NCBI GenBank assembly: GCA_964649415.1
Contig: CAZYSK010000056.1
Coordinates: 1-38,297 of the forward strand
DNA: 38,297 nt
Source: CAZYSK01 sp964649415
Lineage (GTDB): Bacteria; Chloroflexota; Anaerolineae; B4-G1
Direction of reading: 5' to 3'
The translations under genes and the position numbers were made by a program. Numbering within the stretch: position 1 is the stretch's first letter; every line of letters begins with the position of its first letter. Shown here in pieces: positions 16,338-24,607 of the stretch. Under the pieces are notes generated by a model, which did no database searches, was not told where the DNA came from, and saw only the letters and a program-made list of their open reading frames with translations.

Positions 16338-16985
16338 CTAGAAACTGAGGTGTCTGCGCCCGATGTGGTCGAAGAACTCGCTACGCGTGGTCGAGTTCTC
16401 CTTGAATGTCCCCAACATCGCGCTGGTGACCATGCGCGCGTTGGCTTTCTTGACGCCGCGCATAGCGGAGCACATGTGTAGGCCCTCGGCCACCACGGCC
16501 ACGCCCAGCGGATGGAGCGTTTCATCTAGGAACTCGGCGACCTGCTGCGTCAGGCGCTCCTGCAGTTGCAGACGGCGGGCGAACATCTCTACGATGCGCG
16601 GAATCTTGCTCAACCCGATGACCCTACCGTCTGGGATGTACGCCACGTGAGCCTGACCCAGGAAGGGCAGCATATGGTGCTCACATAAGCTGTAGAAATC
16701 GATGTCGCGTACGATCACCATTTCATCGTAGTGGACGTCAAAGACGGCACCGTTGATCAAGTGAGCGGGATCCACGTGATAACCGGCGGTCAGTTCCTGA
16801 TACATGCGCGCCACGCGCTCGGGCGTGCGCACCAGCCCTTCGCGCTCCGGATCCTCACCGATTGTCTCCAGGATGTCGCGCACGGCGCACTCGATTTCGC
16901 CTGTGCAGGCCTGAGCCGGTACGTCGAATATCTCGTTCCGAAAGGCGTCGTATTCTGCGGGATGAACCTCCATTTTCTTGTTCAT
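16338..16985 (-). CDS. folE: GTP cyclohydrolase I
   Basis: 215 residues. Zinc and active-site motifs are complete: SLCEHHMLPF (Cys and His ligands), VIGLSKIPRIVEMFARRLQLQERLTQQVAEFL, and HMCSAMRGVKK with the second Cys ligand. It converts GTP to 7,8-dihydroneopterin triphosphate, the first step of folate/pterin synthesis. The N-terminal 25 residues before the family core are variable. The ATG overlaps the folB-folK stop as ATGA, and AAGGAGAG lies 4 nt upstream inside that gene, so translation is coupled. Confidence 0.95.
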   Translation of the reverse strand: MNKKMEVHPAEYDAFRNEIFDVPAQACTGEIECAVRDILETIGEDPEREGLVRTPERVARMYQELTAGYHVDPAHLINGAVFDVHYDEMVIVRDIDFYSLCEHHMLPFLGQAHVAYIPDGRVIGLSKIPRIVEMFARRLQLQERLTQQVAEFLDETLHPLGVAVVAEGLHMCSAMRGVKKANARMVTSAMLGTFKENSTTRSEFFDHIGRRHLSF

Positions 16986-17980
16986 CTTTCTCTCCTTGGT
17001 GGATGATCAATCTGGTCACCTGGTTCGGATGACAGAACAACGTCGGCACGGCGCACCAGGGCACCGGCTGGCAGATTGTCGGCTTCACTGCTATATACGG
17101 GAAGCGAAGCGGCGATCCCCTGCAACGTCTGGCCGGTTTCAGGATGCGTCTGTCCCGGCGCTAGATCGGCCAGGGGTACCGCAATGTGTGGATACTTGAG
17201 GATTTCTGGATCGGGGATGTGTCGCCCTTCCAATTCGATAACCTCATCGCCGAACAGGGAGATGTCCAGGTCGATGGTGCGCGGCGCGTTCTTGTCCTCG
17301 GTGCGCACTCGCCCCAAATCCTGCTCGATGACTCGCAGGATACGCGTCTTCAGTTCGGCGGCTGTGAGGTCGGTCTCGACCAGAGCAGCCGCGTTCAAGA
17401 AGTTGGATTGGTCGGTCTTGCCGACCGGCGTGGTCTCGTAGACGGGTGAGACTGCGACCAGCGTACAGTGTGACGCCAAACGCCGCACGGCTTCGCGCAG
17501 GTTCCGTTCACTATCTATGTTGGAACCGAGGGAGATGAAGGCGCGATGCAGCCGCTTCGCTTCCCTCGTATGGCTATTGGGCCGCTTCGCTTCCCTCGTA
17601 TGGTTGTTGGTCCGCTCCTCCAGGTCGGCTCGCGTGCGGCGGATCTCCACCCCTACGGATCGGGCGAACCGCAGCGCGCCCGGCTTCTCCACCCGCACGC
17701 TGACAAACTCCACGCGGGTGTCGTCCAGGCAAATGGCGGCAATCTCGGCAGCCAGTTTCTCCACCAGGTAGAACTGCGAGCCCTCGACTAGACTGATGAC
17801 CCGCTTGGTGATGGTGCGGTAGTTGACGGCGTCCTCAATGGCATCGGACGCGCCGGCTGGCCGCATATCGGCGTGGAGGACGATGTTGATCAGCACGTCT
17901 TGACGAGCCCGTCGTTCCTCCTCGTTGATGCCAATGATGGTCCTCAGCAGAAGATCTTTGATCTGGATCTCATCCGTCAT
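16982..17980 (-). CDS. folBK: FolB-FolK fusion: dihydroneopterin aldolase / HPPK
   Basis: 332 residues. Residues 1-118 are dihydroneopterin aldolase (IKDLLLRTIIGINEEER, LVEKLAAEIAAICL). Residues about 145-300 are 6-hydroxymethyl-7,8-dihydropterin pyrophosphokinase (AFISLGSNIDSE, TPVGKTDQSNFLNAA, RTIDLDISLFG). Between them lies a basic linker with two copies of HTREAKR, made by a 30-bp tandem DNA repeat. The two activities are consecutive steps of folate synthesis. ATG at 17980 is chosen because everything upstream in frame overlaps the pteridine reductase gene and has no FolB-like sequence. The C-terminal tail after the HPPK core is about 30 residues of unrelated sequence. Confidence 0.9.
   Translation of the reverse strand: MTDEIQIKDLLLRTIIGINEEERRARQDVLINIVLHADMRPAGASDAIEDAVNYRTITKRVISLVEGSQFYLVEKLAAEIAAICLDDTRVEFVSVRVEKPGALRFARSVGVEIRRTRADLEERTNNHTREAKRPNSHTREAKRLHRAFISLGSNIDSERNLREAVRRLASHCTLVAVSPVYETTPVGKTDQSNFLNAAALVETDLTAAELKTRILRVIEQDLGRVRTEDKNAPRTIDLDISLFGDEVIELEGRHIPDPEILKYPHIAVPLADLAPGQTHPETGQTLQGIAASLPVYSSEADNLPAGALVRRADVVLSSEPGDQIDHPPRRER
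17099..17113 (+). repeat. Single inverted copy of the folBK linker repeat core
   Basis: GGGAAGCGAAGCGGC here is the exact reverse complement of the core of the two repeats at 17551-17610, with TATAC flanking it in place of ATACGA. A 15-base match within one gene is unlikely by chance. It encodes part of the FolK tail (IAASLPVY). Confidence 0.5.
17551..17610. repeat. Two tandem 30-bp repeats in the FolB-FolK linker
   Basis: 17551-17580 and 17581-17610 differ at two positions. Each contains GCCGCTTCGCTTCCCTCGTA and adds ten residues containing HTREAKR to the linker in frame. Confidence 0.8.
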
Positions 17981-18030
17981 TTCCCTCTCCCTATGTGAGG
18001 GTGCCAAGGCGACATCGCCCCTGCCTTGAG

Positions 18031-18759
18031 CTACAGATGCTGGCCGCCGGTCACAAAGATCAGGTCCCCTGTCACGAAATCGGAGCGCACCAGGAAGATC
18101 AGGGCCTGGGCGATCTCTTCTGGCGAGCCAGCCCGCTGCGCGGGAATCTCGCGCGCCTGGCGCTTCAGATACGTCTGGTCCTCGCCCGGTGGGGGCAGAA
18201 TAAGGCCCGGCGCGATCGCGTTGACCTGGATGTTGGGTGCCAACGCCTGGGCCAGACTCTTTGTCATGGCGATCAGGGCTGCTTTGGTCAGCGTATAGGC
18301 GACGTGGTCGGTGCCGGGGCTCGCGCCGCGCCAATCGGCGATGTTGACGATGTGCCCGGCCCGTTCGCGGCCCACGTGGCTGGCGAATGCCTGGCTCAGG
18401 AAGAAGGGCGACTTGAGATTGATGGCGAAGTGCCTGTCCCAGTTCTCCTCGGTGGTGTCGTTCCAGTTGCCCGGCTCGAAGATCGCTGCGCTGTTGACCA
18501 AGATATCTACCTGGCCGAAATGGGTCGCCGCGCTATTGAGTATGGCTCCCACCTGCCCTGGCCGGCTGAGGTCGGCGTGGATCGCCAGGGCGTCGCCGCC
18601 CATAGCCCGGATCTGTCCCACGGTCTCCTGGGCCGGGCCGGCGGACGAGCCGTAGTGGATGGCCAGCCGCGCGCCCTGTTCGGCCAGGGCCAGGGCCAGG
18701 GCTTTGCCCAAGCGTACCGCGCCTCCGGTGACGATGGCAACCTTTCCCTCGATCTTCAT
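18031..18759 (-). CDS. SDR-family pteridine reductase (FolM/PTR1-like)
   Basis: 242 residues, short-chain dehydrogenase fold. The cofactor motif is TGGAVRLG (residues 11-18), i.e. TGxxxRxG, which marks pteridine reductases and FolM, instead of the TGxxxGxG of most SDRs. The catalytic set is Asp142, Tyr155 and Lys159, with Asp in place of the usual Ser and the 13-residue spacing to Tyr seen in PTR1. It should reduce dihydropterin or dihydrofolate with NADPH. Its place directly before folBK and folE supports a folate/pterin role. The ribosome site GGAAGG lies inside the end of the nnrE remnant. It ends 50 bp before folBK. Confidence 0.8.
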   Translation of the reverse strand: MKIEGKVAIVTGGAVRLGKALALALAEQGARLAIHYGSSAGPAQETVGQIRAMGGDALAIHADLSRPGQVGAILNSAATHFGQVDILVNSAAIFEPGNWNDTTEENWDRHFAINLKSPFFLSQAFASHVGRERAGHIVNIADWRGASPGTDHVAYTLTKAALIAMTKSLAQALAPNIQVNAIAPGLILPPPGEDQTYLKRQAREIPAQRAGSPEEIAQALIFLVRSDFVTGDLIFVTGGQHL

Positions 18760-18765
18760 GCGCAG

Positions 18766-18900
18766 TTATCCTTCCTGCAACTTCTTCATCATCTGAAGGA
18801 TGCTCAGCCTGAACCCTTCTACTGCGATGAGATCGACTTCGCGCATCTGTTCGGCGGTCACCGCCGGTACTGGGTGGGCTCCCACGGTGCGGAACGGCAC
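18766..18900 (-). pseudogene. nnrE: NAD(P)H-hydrate epimerase (YjeF N-domain), N-terminal remnant
   Basis: A 44-codon frame from GTG, with AAGGAGG 4 nt upstream. Its product includes VPAVTAEQMREVDLIAVEGF and ends LSILQMMKKLQEG. The first 37 residues resemble the conserved start of NAD(P)HX epimerases (TAEQMREVD, then LQMMENAGR in intact proteins); homology stops after LQMM and the frame ends seven codons later. The catalytic domain is missing. The stop lies 6 bp before the pteridine reductase ATG, so the remnant may act as a translated leader that feeds ribosomes into that gene. The match is from recollection of the family, not a search. Confidence 0.6.
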
Positions 18901-18953
18901 GTTCCCTCCTTGCCTGCGAACCTCCAGACGCGCGATCCTGGTGGTTGCTCGTT

Positions 18954-19949
18954 CTACAACTCAAGCCCATAGCAAGCCGCGCCCAGCAGCGCGACCTTGG
19001 GGTTGAGAATCACGTGCACCGGCACTTGCGTCAGCAGGTCACGGAATCGCCCCTTGCGCCGAAAGGCCTCCAGGAACCGTGGCTGCTCCAGCGCTGGCAG
19101 GATGCGTGGTGGGATGCCACCGCCCAGATAGACGCCGCCGGTTGCCAGCACTTTGAGGGCCAGGTCCCCGGCCTCCGCCCCCAGGATTGAGACGAAGACG
19201 TTTAGCGCGGAGACACACAACTCGCACCGCCGGCCCCTGTCCAGGGCGGCCTTGGCGATGACCGGCGTGGGATCCGCGGCCTCCTCCAGTCTCTCGGCCA
19301 GCCAGGCGGGTTCTTCTGCGTGACCACTCTCTTTGAGGAAGGCGTAGATGTTGGGCAGTCCCAGGCCAGAACAGACGCGCTCGCAACTGACGTGATCGAA
19401 GCGGCTCTGAAGGTAGCGCAGCAATGCGGTCTGCAGCGGATCGCCAGGCGCAAAACCGGCGTGGCCTCCCTCGGACGCGTGGGCTCGATAGCGCGAACTG
19501 TCCCACGTGAGGAACGCCTCTCCCAGCCCCGTCCCTGGCGCGACGATGGCGATAGTCCCGTTGGGGGCCGGTTTCCCTGCGCTCAGCGTGCGCACATCGC
19601 AGGGTTCCACATGGGGCACTGCGTTGGCGATAGCTTCCAGGTCGTTAAGCAGCCGGACAGTGGGTATGCTCAGTGTGGCCTCGAGGTGTGTTTCTTCAAT
19701 CGACCAAGGCAGGTTGGTGATCTTGGCTCGACCGTTCACCACCGGGCCCGCCACCCCGAAACTGGCCCGCTGTATACGCAGATCGGTGGCTAGTTCAGCC
19801 TGCGCCAGGAAATCGCGCACGAGTGATTCCAGGCTGGGGTAACGAGCGCTTGGGAGCGTCGCTTCCGCCAGCGGGGCACGCGGTCCTGCGTCGGGAGAGA
19901 ACATCGCCAGGTTGGTTTTGGTTCCACCGATGTCGCCGGCAAGTAACAT
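18954..19949 (-). CDS. glk: Glucokinase (Glk, hexokinase-like ASKHA fold)
   Basis: 331 residues. LLAGDIGGTKTNLA is the first phosphate motif; RLLNDLEAIA carries the catalytic Asp; VAPGTGLGEAF is the second phosphate motif; ASEGGHAGFAP is the Glu/His substrate segment; LGGGIPPRI closes the site. The CxCGxxGC zinc loop of ROK kinases is absent, so it belongs with the E. coli Glk type. It phosphorylates glucose with ATP. ATG at 19949 has GAGG at 5 nt; a GTG two codons upstream is less well placed. Upstream GH15 glucoamylase and downstream pgi/zwf fit a glucose-use block. Confidence 0.9.
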   Translation of the reverse strand: MLLAGDIGGTKTNLAMFSPDAGPRAPLAEATLPSARYPSLESLVRDFLAQAELATDLRIQRASFGVAGPVVNGRAKITNLPWSIEETHLEATLSIPTVRLLNDLEAIANAVPHVEPCDVRTLSAGKPAPNGTIAIVAPGTGLGEAFLTWDSSRYRAHASEGGHAGFAPGDPLQTALLRYLQSRFDHVSCERVCSGLGLPNIYAFLKESGHAEEPAWLAERLEEAADPTPVIAKAALDRGRRCELCVSALNVFVSILGAEAGDLALKVLATGGVYLGGGIPPRILPALEQPRFLEAFRRKGRFRDLLTQVPVHVILNPKVALLGAACYGLEL

Positions 19950-20030
19950 GGTCACCTCTTTGTGCCAGCGGATGAGACCAATCCGCTGATGCTGCTTGTG
20001 TTCCTTCCTGGATTCTGAATGGATGGCCTT

Positions 20031-22427
20031 CTACGTGTTGCTCTCCCGGATACCGGGCAGCGTGAAGATGAAGGTGCTCCCCTGGCCCAACTCGCTCTCC
20101 ACCCGGACTTGTCCGCCGAATTTCTCCACGATGCGCCGGACGATAGACAGTCCCAGCCCGTGGCCCTCTGCCCGCACCTGGTCTAGCCGGGTGAATGGGA
20201 CAAACAGGCGGGCCTGGGCGTCCCGCGGGATCCCGGGGCCGTTGTCCCGGATCCAGAACGCCACCATGCCGTCCGGCTGTACCTGGGCGTCCAGTTCCAC
20301 GCGGGGTGGTTGCCCGCCGTACTTGATCGCGTTGCTCAGGCAGTTGGTCCATACCTCCTCGACCCACGGCGCGTAGCCCATCGCAACCGGCCAGGTGTCC
20401 GGCAGAATGATGTCTGCCTGATATTCCTCGATCATTGCAGCCAGTCGCTGCTGTGCCTGGGTCACAATGCTCGCCGTGTCCAGCGCCTGCACCTCCACGT
20501 CCATTTGGCGTATCCCGGCCAGAAGCAGCAGGTCGTCGATGATGCTGCTCATCTTGCGCCCGGTCTGCGATATCCGGTGCAGGTATCGGCGCAGTTCTTC
20601 GCTGGATATGTCGCCTTCATCCTCTTTCAATACCTCAACCAGGCCGACGATGCGCGCCAAGGGATTCTTGAGATCGTGGGCCGCGGTGTGGCCGAAGGCG
20701 GCCAGTTCCTCGTTTCGTGCTTCCAGTTGGACTGTACGCTGGCGGAGCGCCTCGATAAGCCGGGCGTTGTCAATGGCGACGGCGACCGACGCCGCCAGCG
20801 TCTCGGCCATCACCTGATCATCTCTGTCGAAGTCCCCGTGTAGCTTGTTCACCACTTCCAGCACGCCGCTAACTGAGTCCCGAACCTTCAGCGGCACCGC
20901 GAGCAGCGAGGAGGTGTGGAACCCGATCTGTTCGTCAATATCACGGAAGAAGCGCTGATCGTCCCGCGGCCTGTTGACGATGTTGGATTCTCCGCTTTGC
21001 GCCACCCAGCCGGCAATACCCTGGCCGGGGGGCAGACGCGTATTGATGGGAGAGCGAGCCTGGCCCTGGCTGAAGGCGTAGCGGCAGACCATCCACCCTT
21101 CCCGTTCCTCGTCCCACGTCCAGATTGAAGCGCCACCCGCACCGATGATCTCCGTGGCTGCCCTGAGTGAGTGCTCGGCCACCCGCTGCTGGTCGAGTGT
21201 CGCCGTGAGTTCCTGGCTCACTTGGTTAATCAGGGCCAGTTCGCGGTTGCGCCGCAACAACCTTTCCTCTGCTTGCTTGCGCTGGGTGATGTCGCGGATG
21301 ATGCCCAGGTCGTAGCGTCTCTCTCCCAGGTAGACGACGCTGAGGGTGTTCGACACCCAGAACGCGCTGCCATCTTTCCGGCGGTCCTGGTACTCAAGCC
21401 TGCACTCGCCCTGGCGAGCGATTCCATCTCTTCTCTCCTGCGACAGGCGATTCAGCTCCTCAGTATCCCCGGCGAACAGGGACTTGGAGGATTGTCCAAG
21501 GACCTCGTCCTTCCTGTATCCGTAGAGTGTGCTGAAGGCATCGTTGACGTACCGGATACGCGATTCAGCGTCGGAGTCCGTCAGAATCACGGCGTCCTTC
21601 ATCTGCTGCGCGATCTGCCCAAGCAACTGGATCTGCTGTTCTGCGCGCTCTCGGTCGGCGATCTCTTGCTCCAACTGTGTGGTTCGTTCCTCGACCTGTC
21701 TCTCGATGTCCTCGCAAGTCTTCTTCAGCGCGTCTTCCGCGCGCTTGCGATCGGTGATGTCCCGCGTGATGCACAGCAACTGGACGACGTCCCCGTGGCG
21801 ATCTCGCCACGGCACCATGGTGGTCAGACCCCACTGCGGTGCGCCCGCTCCATCTACGCCGTATTCCTCCAGGTTGACCACCGCTTCACCGGATTGGATG
21901 ACTTGCCGTTCTCTTGCGCGATACTGGGCTGCGAGATCCTCAGCGTAGAAGTCGGAGTCGGTTTTTCCTACAAGCTCGTCGGAGCTCTCCAGACCCAGGT
22001 TGTGCGCCACCGCCGCGTTGGCAAGCACGAACCGGCTTTCCGTGTCTTTGACGTAGATCAAGTCTGGCAGGGCATCTATCAGGGTCCGGAGCACACTATA
22101 CCCGGAGCGCGCGGCTGGTTCCAATCTGTCCAATTTGCCTTCCCCCGACGTCTCGCGTGCCCGCTTGTGCTCTGCCTCCGTGGTTGCCGGATTGGACACT
22201 GGCACGGACGCTTGATCAATGTGCGCGGACGCTTGGTCACTGTCCGCGGACGCAGCCGACCGCAGACGGTCGGTACCAACGTCCGCGGACGCACGATCAA
22301 TGTCCGCCGCGTCCGTGGCAACCCGCTGCTGAGTTCTCGCTGCCTCGTCAAAGCGTTGCTGGGTTGGCTTGCCTTCACCCTTCATTTCGCATCTTGCTGA
22401 GAGGGTCTCGTCCCGGTCAGCGGTCAC
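20031..22427 (-). CDS. PAS-PAS-GAF sensor histidine kinase
   Basis: About 798 residues. A low-complexity N-terminus (about 40-80, DRASAD-like repeats) is followed by PAS1 (about 112-230), a coiled coil (about 232-268), PAS2 (about 275-390), GAF (about 400-560), HisKA with the phospho-acceptor His584 in AAHDLKNPL, and HATPase_c with N box NCLSNAIKYG, G1 DNGPGIP and G2 GHGLGLSIV. No membrane segment is seen, so it is cytosolic. Its signal is unknown and no response regulator is adjacent. The start is uncertain: GTG at 22427 or ATG at 22385, neither with a good ribosome site. It lies 123 bp after GH15 and 81 bp before glk. Confidence 0.88.
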   Translation of the reverse strand: MTADRDETLSARCEMKGEGKPTQQRFDEAARTQQRVATDAADIDRASADVGTDRLRSAASADSDQASAHIDQASVPVSNPATTEAEHKRARETSGEGKLDRLEPAARSGYSVLRTLIDALPDLIYVKDTESRFVLANAAVAHNLGLESSDELVGKTDSDFYAEDLAAQYRARERQVIQSGEAVVNLEEYGVDGAGAPQWGLTTMVPWRDRHGDVVQLLCITRDITDRKRAEDALKKTCEDIERQVEERTTQLEQEIADRERAEQQIQLLGQIAQQMKDAVILTDSDAESRIRYVNDAFSTLYGYRKDEVLGQSSKSLFAGDTEELNRLSQERRDGIARQGECRLEYQDRRKDGSAFWVSNTLSVVYLGERRYDLGIIRDITQRKQAEERLLRRNRELALINQVSQELTATLDQQRVAEHSLRAATEIIGAGGASIWTWDEEREGWMVCRYAFSQGQARSPINTRLPPGQGIAGWVAQSGESNIVNRPRDDQRFFRDIDEQIGFHTSSLLAVPLKVRDSVSGVLEVVNKLHGDFDRDDQVMAETLAASVAVAIDNARLIEALRQRTVQLEARNEELAAFGHTAAHDLKNPLARIVGLVEVLKEDEGDISSEELRRYLHRISQTGRKMSSIIDDLLLLAGIRQMDVEVQALDTASIVTQAQQRLAAMIEEYQADIILPDTWPVAMGYAPWVEEVWTNCLSNAIKYGGQPPRVELDAQVQPDGMVAFWIRDNGPGIPRDAQARLFVPFTRLDQVRAEGHGLGLSIVRRIVEKFGGQVRVESELGQGSTFIFTLPGIRESNT
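22242..22290. repeat. Palindromic GTCCGCGGAC copies in the kinase N-terminus
   Basis: The 10-bp perfect palindrome GTCCGCGGAC occurs at 22242-22251 and 22281-22290. Near copies (GTGCGCGGAC at 22221, GTCCGCCGCGTCC at 22302) lie around them. They encode the Asp/Ala/Ser-rich repeats of the kinase N-terminus. Confidence 0.6.
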
Positions 22428-22514
22428 GGTGGGGGCTATGCGTGAACGGGCGGTCTCATCCGCCGGATGTGCTTATCCGCAGTTGCGTCGCTCGCTGTCT
22501 GCGTTCAGGAGCCT

Positions 22515-22543
22515 ATTGTACTTGAATCGTCGGTTTGTGCCAC
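22515..22543 (-). promoter_or_regulatory. Possible promoter for the histidine kinase gene
   Basis: On the minus strand GTGGCA (22543-22538) and TACAAT (22520-22515) are 17 bp apart, matching the consensus at 4/6 and 5/6. It overlaps the region just before the GH15 stop. Support is moderate. Confidence 0.4.
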
Positions 22544-22550
22544 CTCGGTC

Positions 22551-24527
22551 TCAATCCACGTGCTGTTGTCGTGCCACGTACTCGCGCACGGCCGTCACCA
22601 GTGTGGCGTGGCTCCAGGTGAGCGGACTGACCGATAGCGGCGCATGGGTATGCGGATTCATCTGCTCGGCCATGACGCCGCTGGGCAGAGCGTGTGTGGC
22701 GGCCCAGTTCAGTATGTCCAGCGCCGGTTCGAGGTCTTCTGCGCTCTTCGCCGTAGCGATGTACCACTGGGCTAGCCACAACGTACAGATGAACCATGGG
22801 TTGCCGGGCACTTGGGCCGTGTCCTGGTCTACCCGATGGTAGCTGTCATTTTCGTAGCGGGCGATACCTCCCACGTCCGTCTTGACCCACAGCCGGTCGC
22901 GCACGGCTTCCATGGTCGCCACCACACGAGGATCGTTGGGAGGGAGCATGCCGAAGTACCACAGTCCGAACAGCGAGGCGTCCACCGTCGCGTCCGCCTC
23001 CCACCCGTTGTCGTCCCGCCGGTTGACCATGCGCGCGAAGCGGCCGAGGTCTGGTTGCCACAGATGCTTCTCTGCGCCGGCCTGGACCTCGTCGGCGGCG
23101 ATGCGGTAGGTCTTTGCCAGTTCGTCCTCGCCGAAGGCCTCGGCGAAGTTTGCAGCGGCTTGCAGACCTGCCCAGGTGGCGCTGACCGTCCAGGCCAGCA
23201 CGCCCCGGCGCTCTTCCCACAGGTCCCACGAGGGGAGTGGGAGCCCGGTTTCCTCGTCGCGGTAGTCGGCCATCCAGTTGGCGGCGCGGATGATCAGGCC
23301 GCGAAAGTGGGGCTTGATGAACTCCACGTCGCGAAAGCGCTCGAAGTGGGTCCACAGCGCCCACACCACCAGCGCCGTCTCGTCCTCTTGCACGGGTAGC
23401 TGTTTCCGCCCCTCGTAGTACCAGCCGTGCCACGAGCTGGCCAGGGAAGCATCGGGGTTGAACTTGTGCAGGAGATACCCTTCGTCCGTGATCACGCGGT
23501 GGCAGAAGTCGAAGAAACGCCGCGTGACCTGCGAGTAGCCTGCGTCGACGAGCGCCGCGGCCACTAGCGCGCCATCGCGGGGCCACATGTAGGAGTAGGT
23601 GTCCCTGCCGTAGTGGGCGATGTCGAAATCGTTGGCGGCGATGATCGCGCCTGCGTTGTCAATCTGCGTGCGCAGGATGAGCAGGCTGCGCCGGTACAGG
23701 TGGCAAATCGCGTGGGGGAGGTCGCCGAAGTCCTCGTCCTCCTTCTTCACCCAAAGTCGCCAGTAGTTGCGCGTGCGGTCGAGGAACTTCCGTGGTCCTT
23801 TCTGGCGAATCGTCCGGTTGATGCGTGTGACCTCGCGGAAGTCCTGGCCAACGGCGATCCAGTACCAGCCGGTGGCCTCGCCACGGCCAGGGACGCTGAG
23901 GTGCAGGGCGATGCTGGAGTCCACACTCCCCTGGGCAACCGCGTTGCCCGACAGTTGGCCGTCCTCTGCATCGCGCCACGTACCCTCCAGACCGTGAGCT
24001 TCCTTGACACCGACCGCCCATTGATCTACGCCGACGTCCCAGCCCTCCTCGGTCTCTTTAGCTGCGTTGGCCAGGAACCAGCGATGGCCCTTGTAGTGGA
24101 AGACGGCTCGCCTCTCCGGTTCGTAGTAGGCGGAGTCGCCCACCTCGTGGCCGCTGATGTGGAGGTCGTGGGTGAAGAACAGGCGCACCTCCCGCGGGTT
24201 CTCCGCGAAGCTGTAGACGGTGATTTGGCGCAGGAAGGCGTTCTCGTGGAAGTCAACTGCGTCGCGGCAGACGAGCCTTATGTTTAGCACAGGGTTATAC
24301 AGCGTCACTTGTGTGACCAGCGTGTCGTGCTCGTAGCCCAGCGTGCGCATCCAACCGTCGCCGCTTACCCAACTGAAGCTTCCATCTGCCCAGATGCCGA
24401 AGCGACATGGGTGGCCTTCGGTGTGGTTTTCCTGTCCTACGTGGGGCCAATACAGATCACGCAACTGGTACGCCTGGTCGAAATTGACCAACAGAGAACC
24501 GTTGCCCACAGGGATGTCGCGCGGCAT
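22551..24527 (-). CDS. Glycoside hydrolase family 15 (glucoamylase-like)
   Basis: 658 residues. An N-terminal beta-sandwich (about 1-270) precedes an (alpha/alpha)6 barrel. DTYSYMWPRDGALVAAAL is the diagnostic GH15 segment, SWDLWEERRGVLAWT holds the general acid Glu and LPSGVMAEQMNP the general base Glu. It should release glucose from starch, glycogen or a disaccharide such as trehalose. No signal peptide is seen, so it acts in the cytosol, which fits use of stored glycogen and the glucokinase downstream. AGGAGG lies 7 nt before the ATG; a TATAAT box is further upstream. Confidence 0.92.
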   Translation of the reverse strand: MPRDIPVGNGSLLVNFDQAYQLRDLYWPHVGQENHTEGHPCRFGIWADGSFSWVSGDGWMRTLGYEHDTLVTQVTLYNPVLNIRLVCRDAVDFHENAFLRQITVYSFAENPREVRLFFTHDLHISGHEVGDSAYYEPERRAVFHYKGHRWFLANAAKETEEGWDVGVDQWAVGVKEAHGLEGTWRDAEDGQLSGNAVAQGSVDSSIALHLSVPGRGEATGWYWIAVGQDFREVTRINRTIRQKGPRKFLDRTRNYWRLWVKKEDEDFGDLPHAICHLYRRSLLILRTQIDNAGAIIAANDFDIAHYGRDTYSYMWPRDGALVAAALVDAGYSQVTRRFFDFCHRVITDEGYLLHKFNPDASLASSWHGWYYEGRKQLPVQEDETALVVWALWTHFERFRDVEFIKPHFRGLIIRAANWMADYRDEETGLPLPSWDLWEERRGVLAWTVSATWAGLQAAANFAEAFGEDELAKTYRIAADEVQAGAEKHLWQPDLGRFARMVNRRDDNGWEADATVDASLFGLWYFGMLPPNDPRVVATMEAVRDRLWVKTDVGGIARYENDSYHRVDQDTAQVPGNPWFICTLWLAQWYIATAKSAEDLEPALDILNWAATHALPSGVMAEQMNPHTHAPLSVSPLTWSHATLVTAVREYVARQQHVD

Positions 24528-24566
24528 GGGGATTCCTCCTATCGTGTGTCATTGGGCTGCGGCCCG

Positions 24567-24572
24567 ATTATA
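24567..24572 (-). promoter_or_regulatory. Probable -10 box of the GH15 gene
   Basis: A perfect TATAAT on the minus strand, 39 bp before the GH15 ATG. The best -35 at 17 bp (GTGCCC) is poor, so an activator may be needed. Confidence 0.5.
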
Positions 24573-24607
24573 CACCAGATAGGCCTAGTGGGCACGTCTG
24601 CCGCATA

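Noticed and set aside
17981..18334. Longer N-terminus for the FolB-FolK fusion
   Set aside because: It would lie across the gap and inside the pteridine reductase gene with no FolB-like residues.
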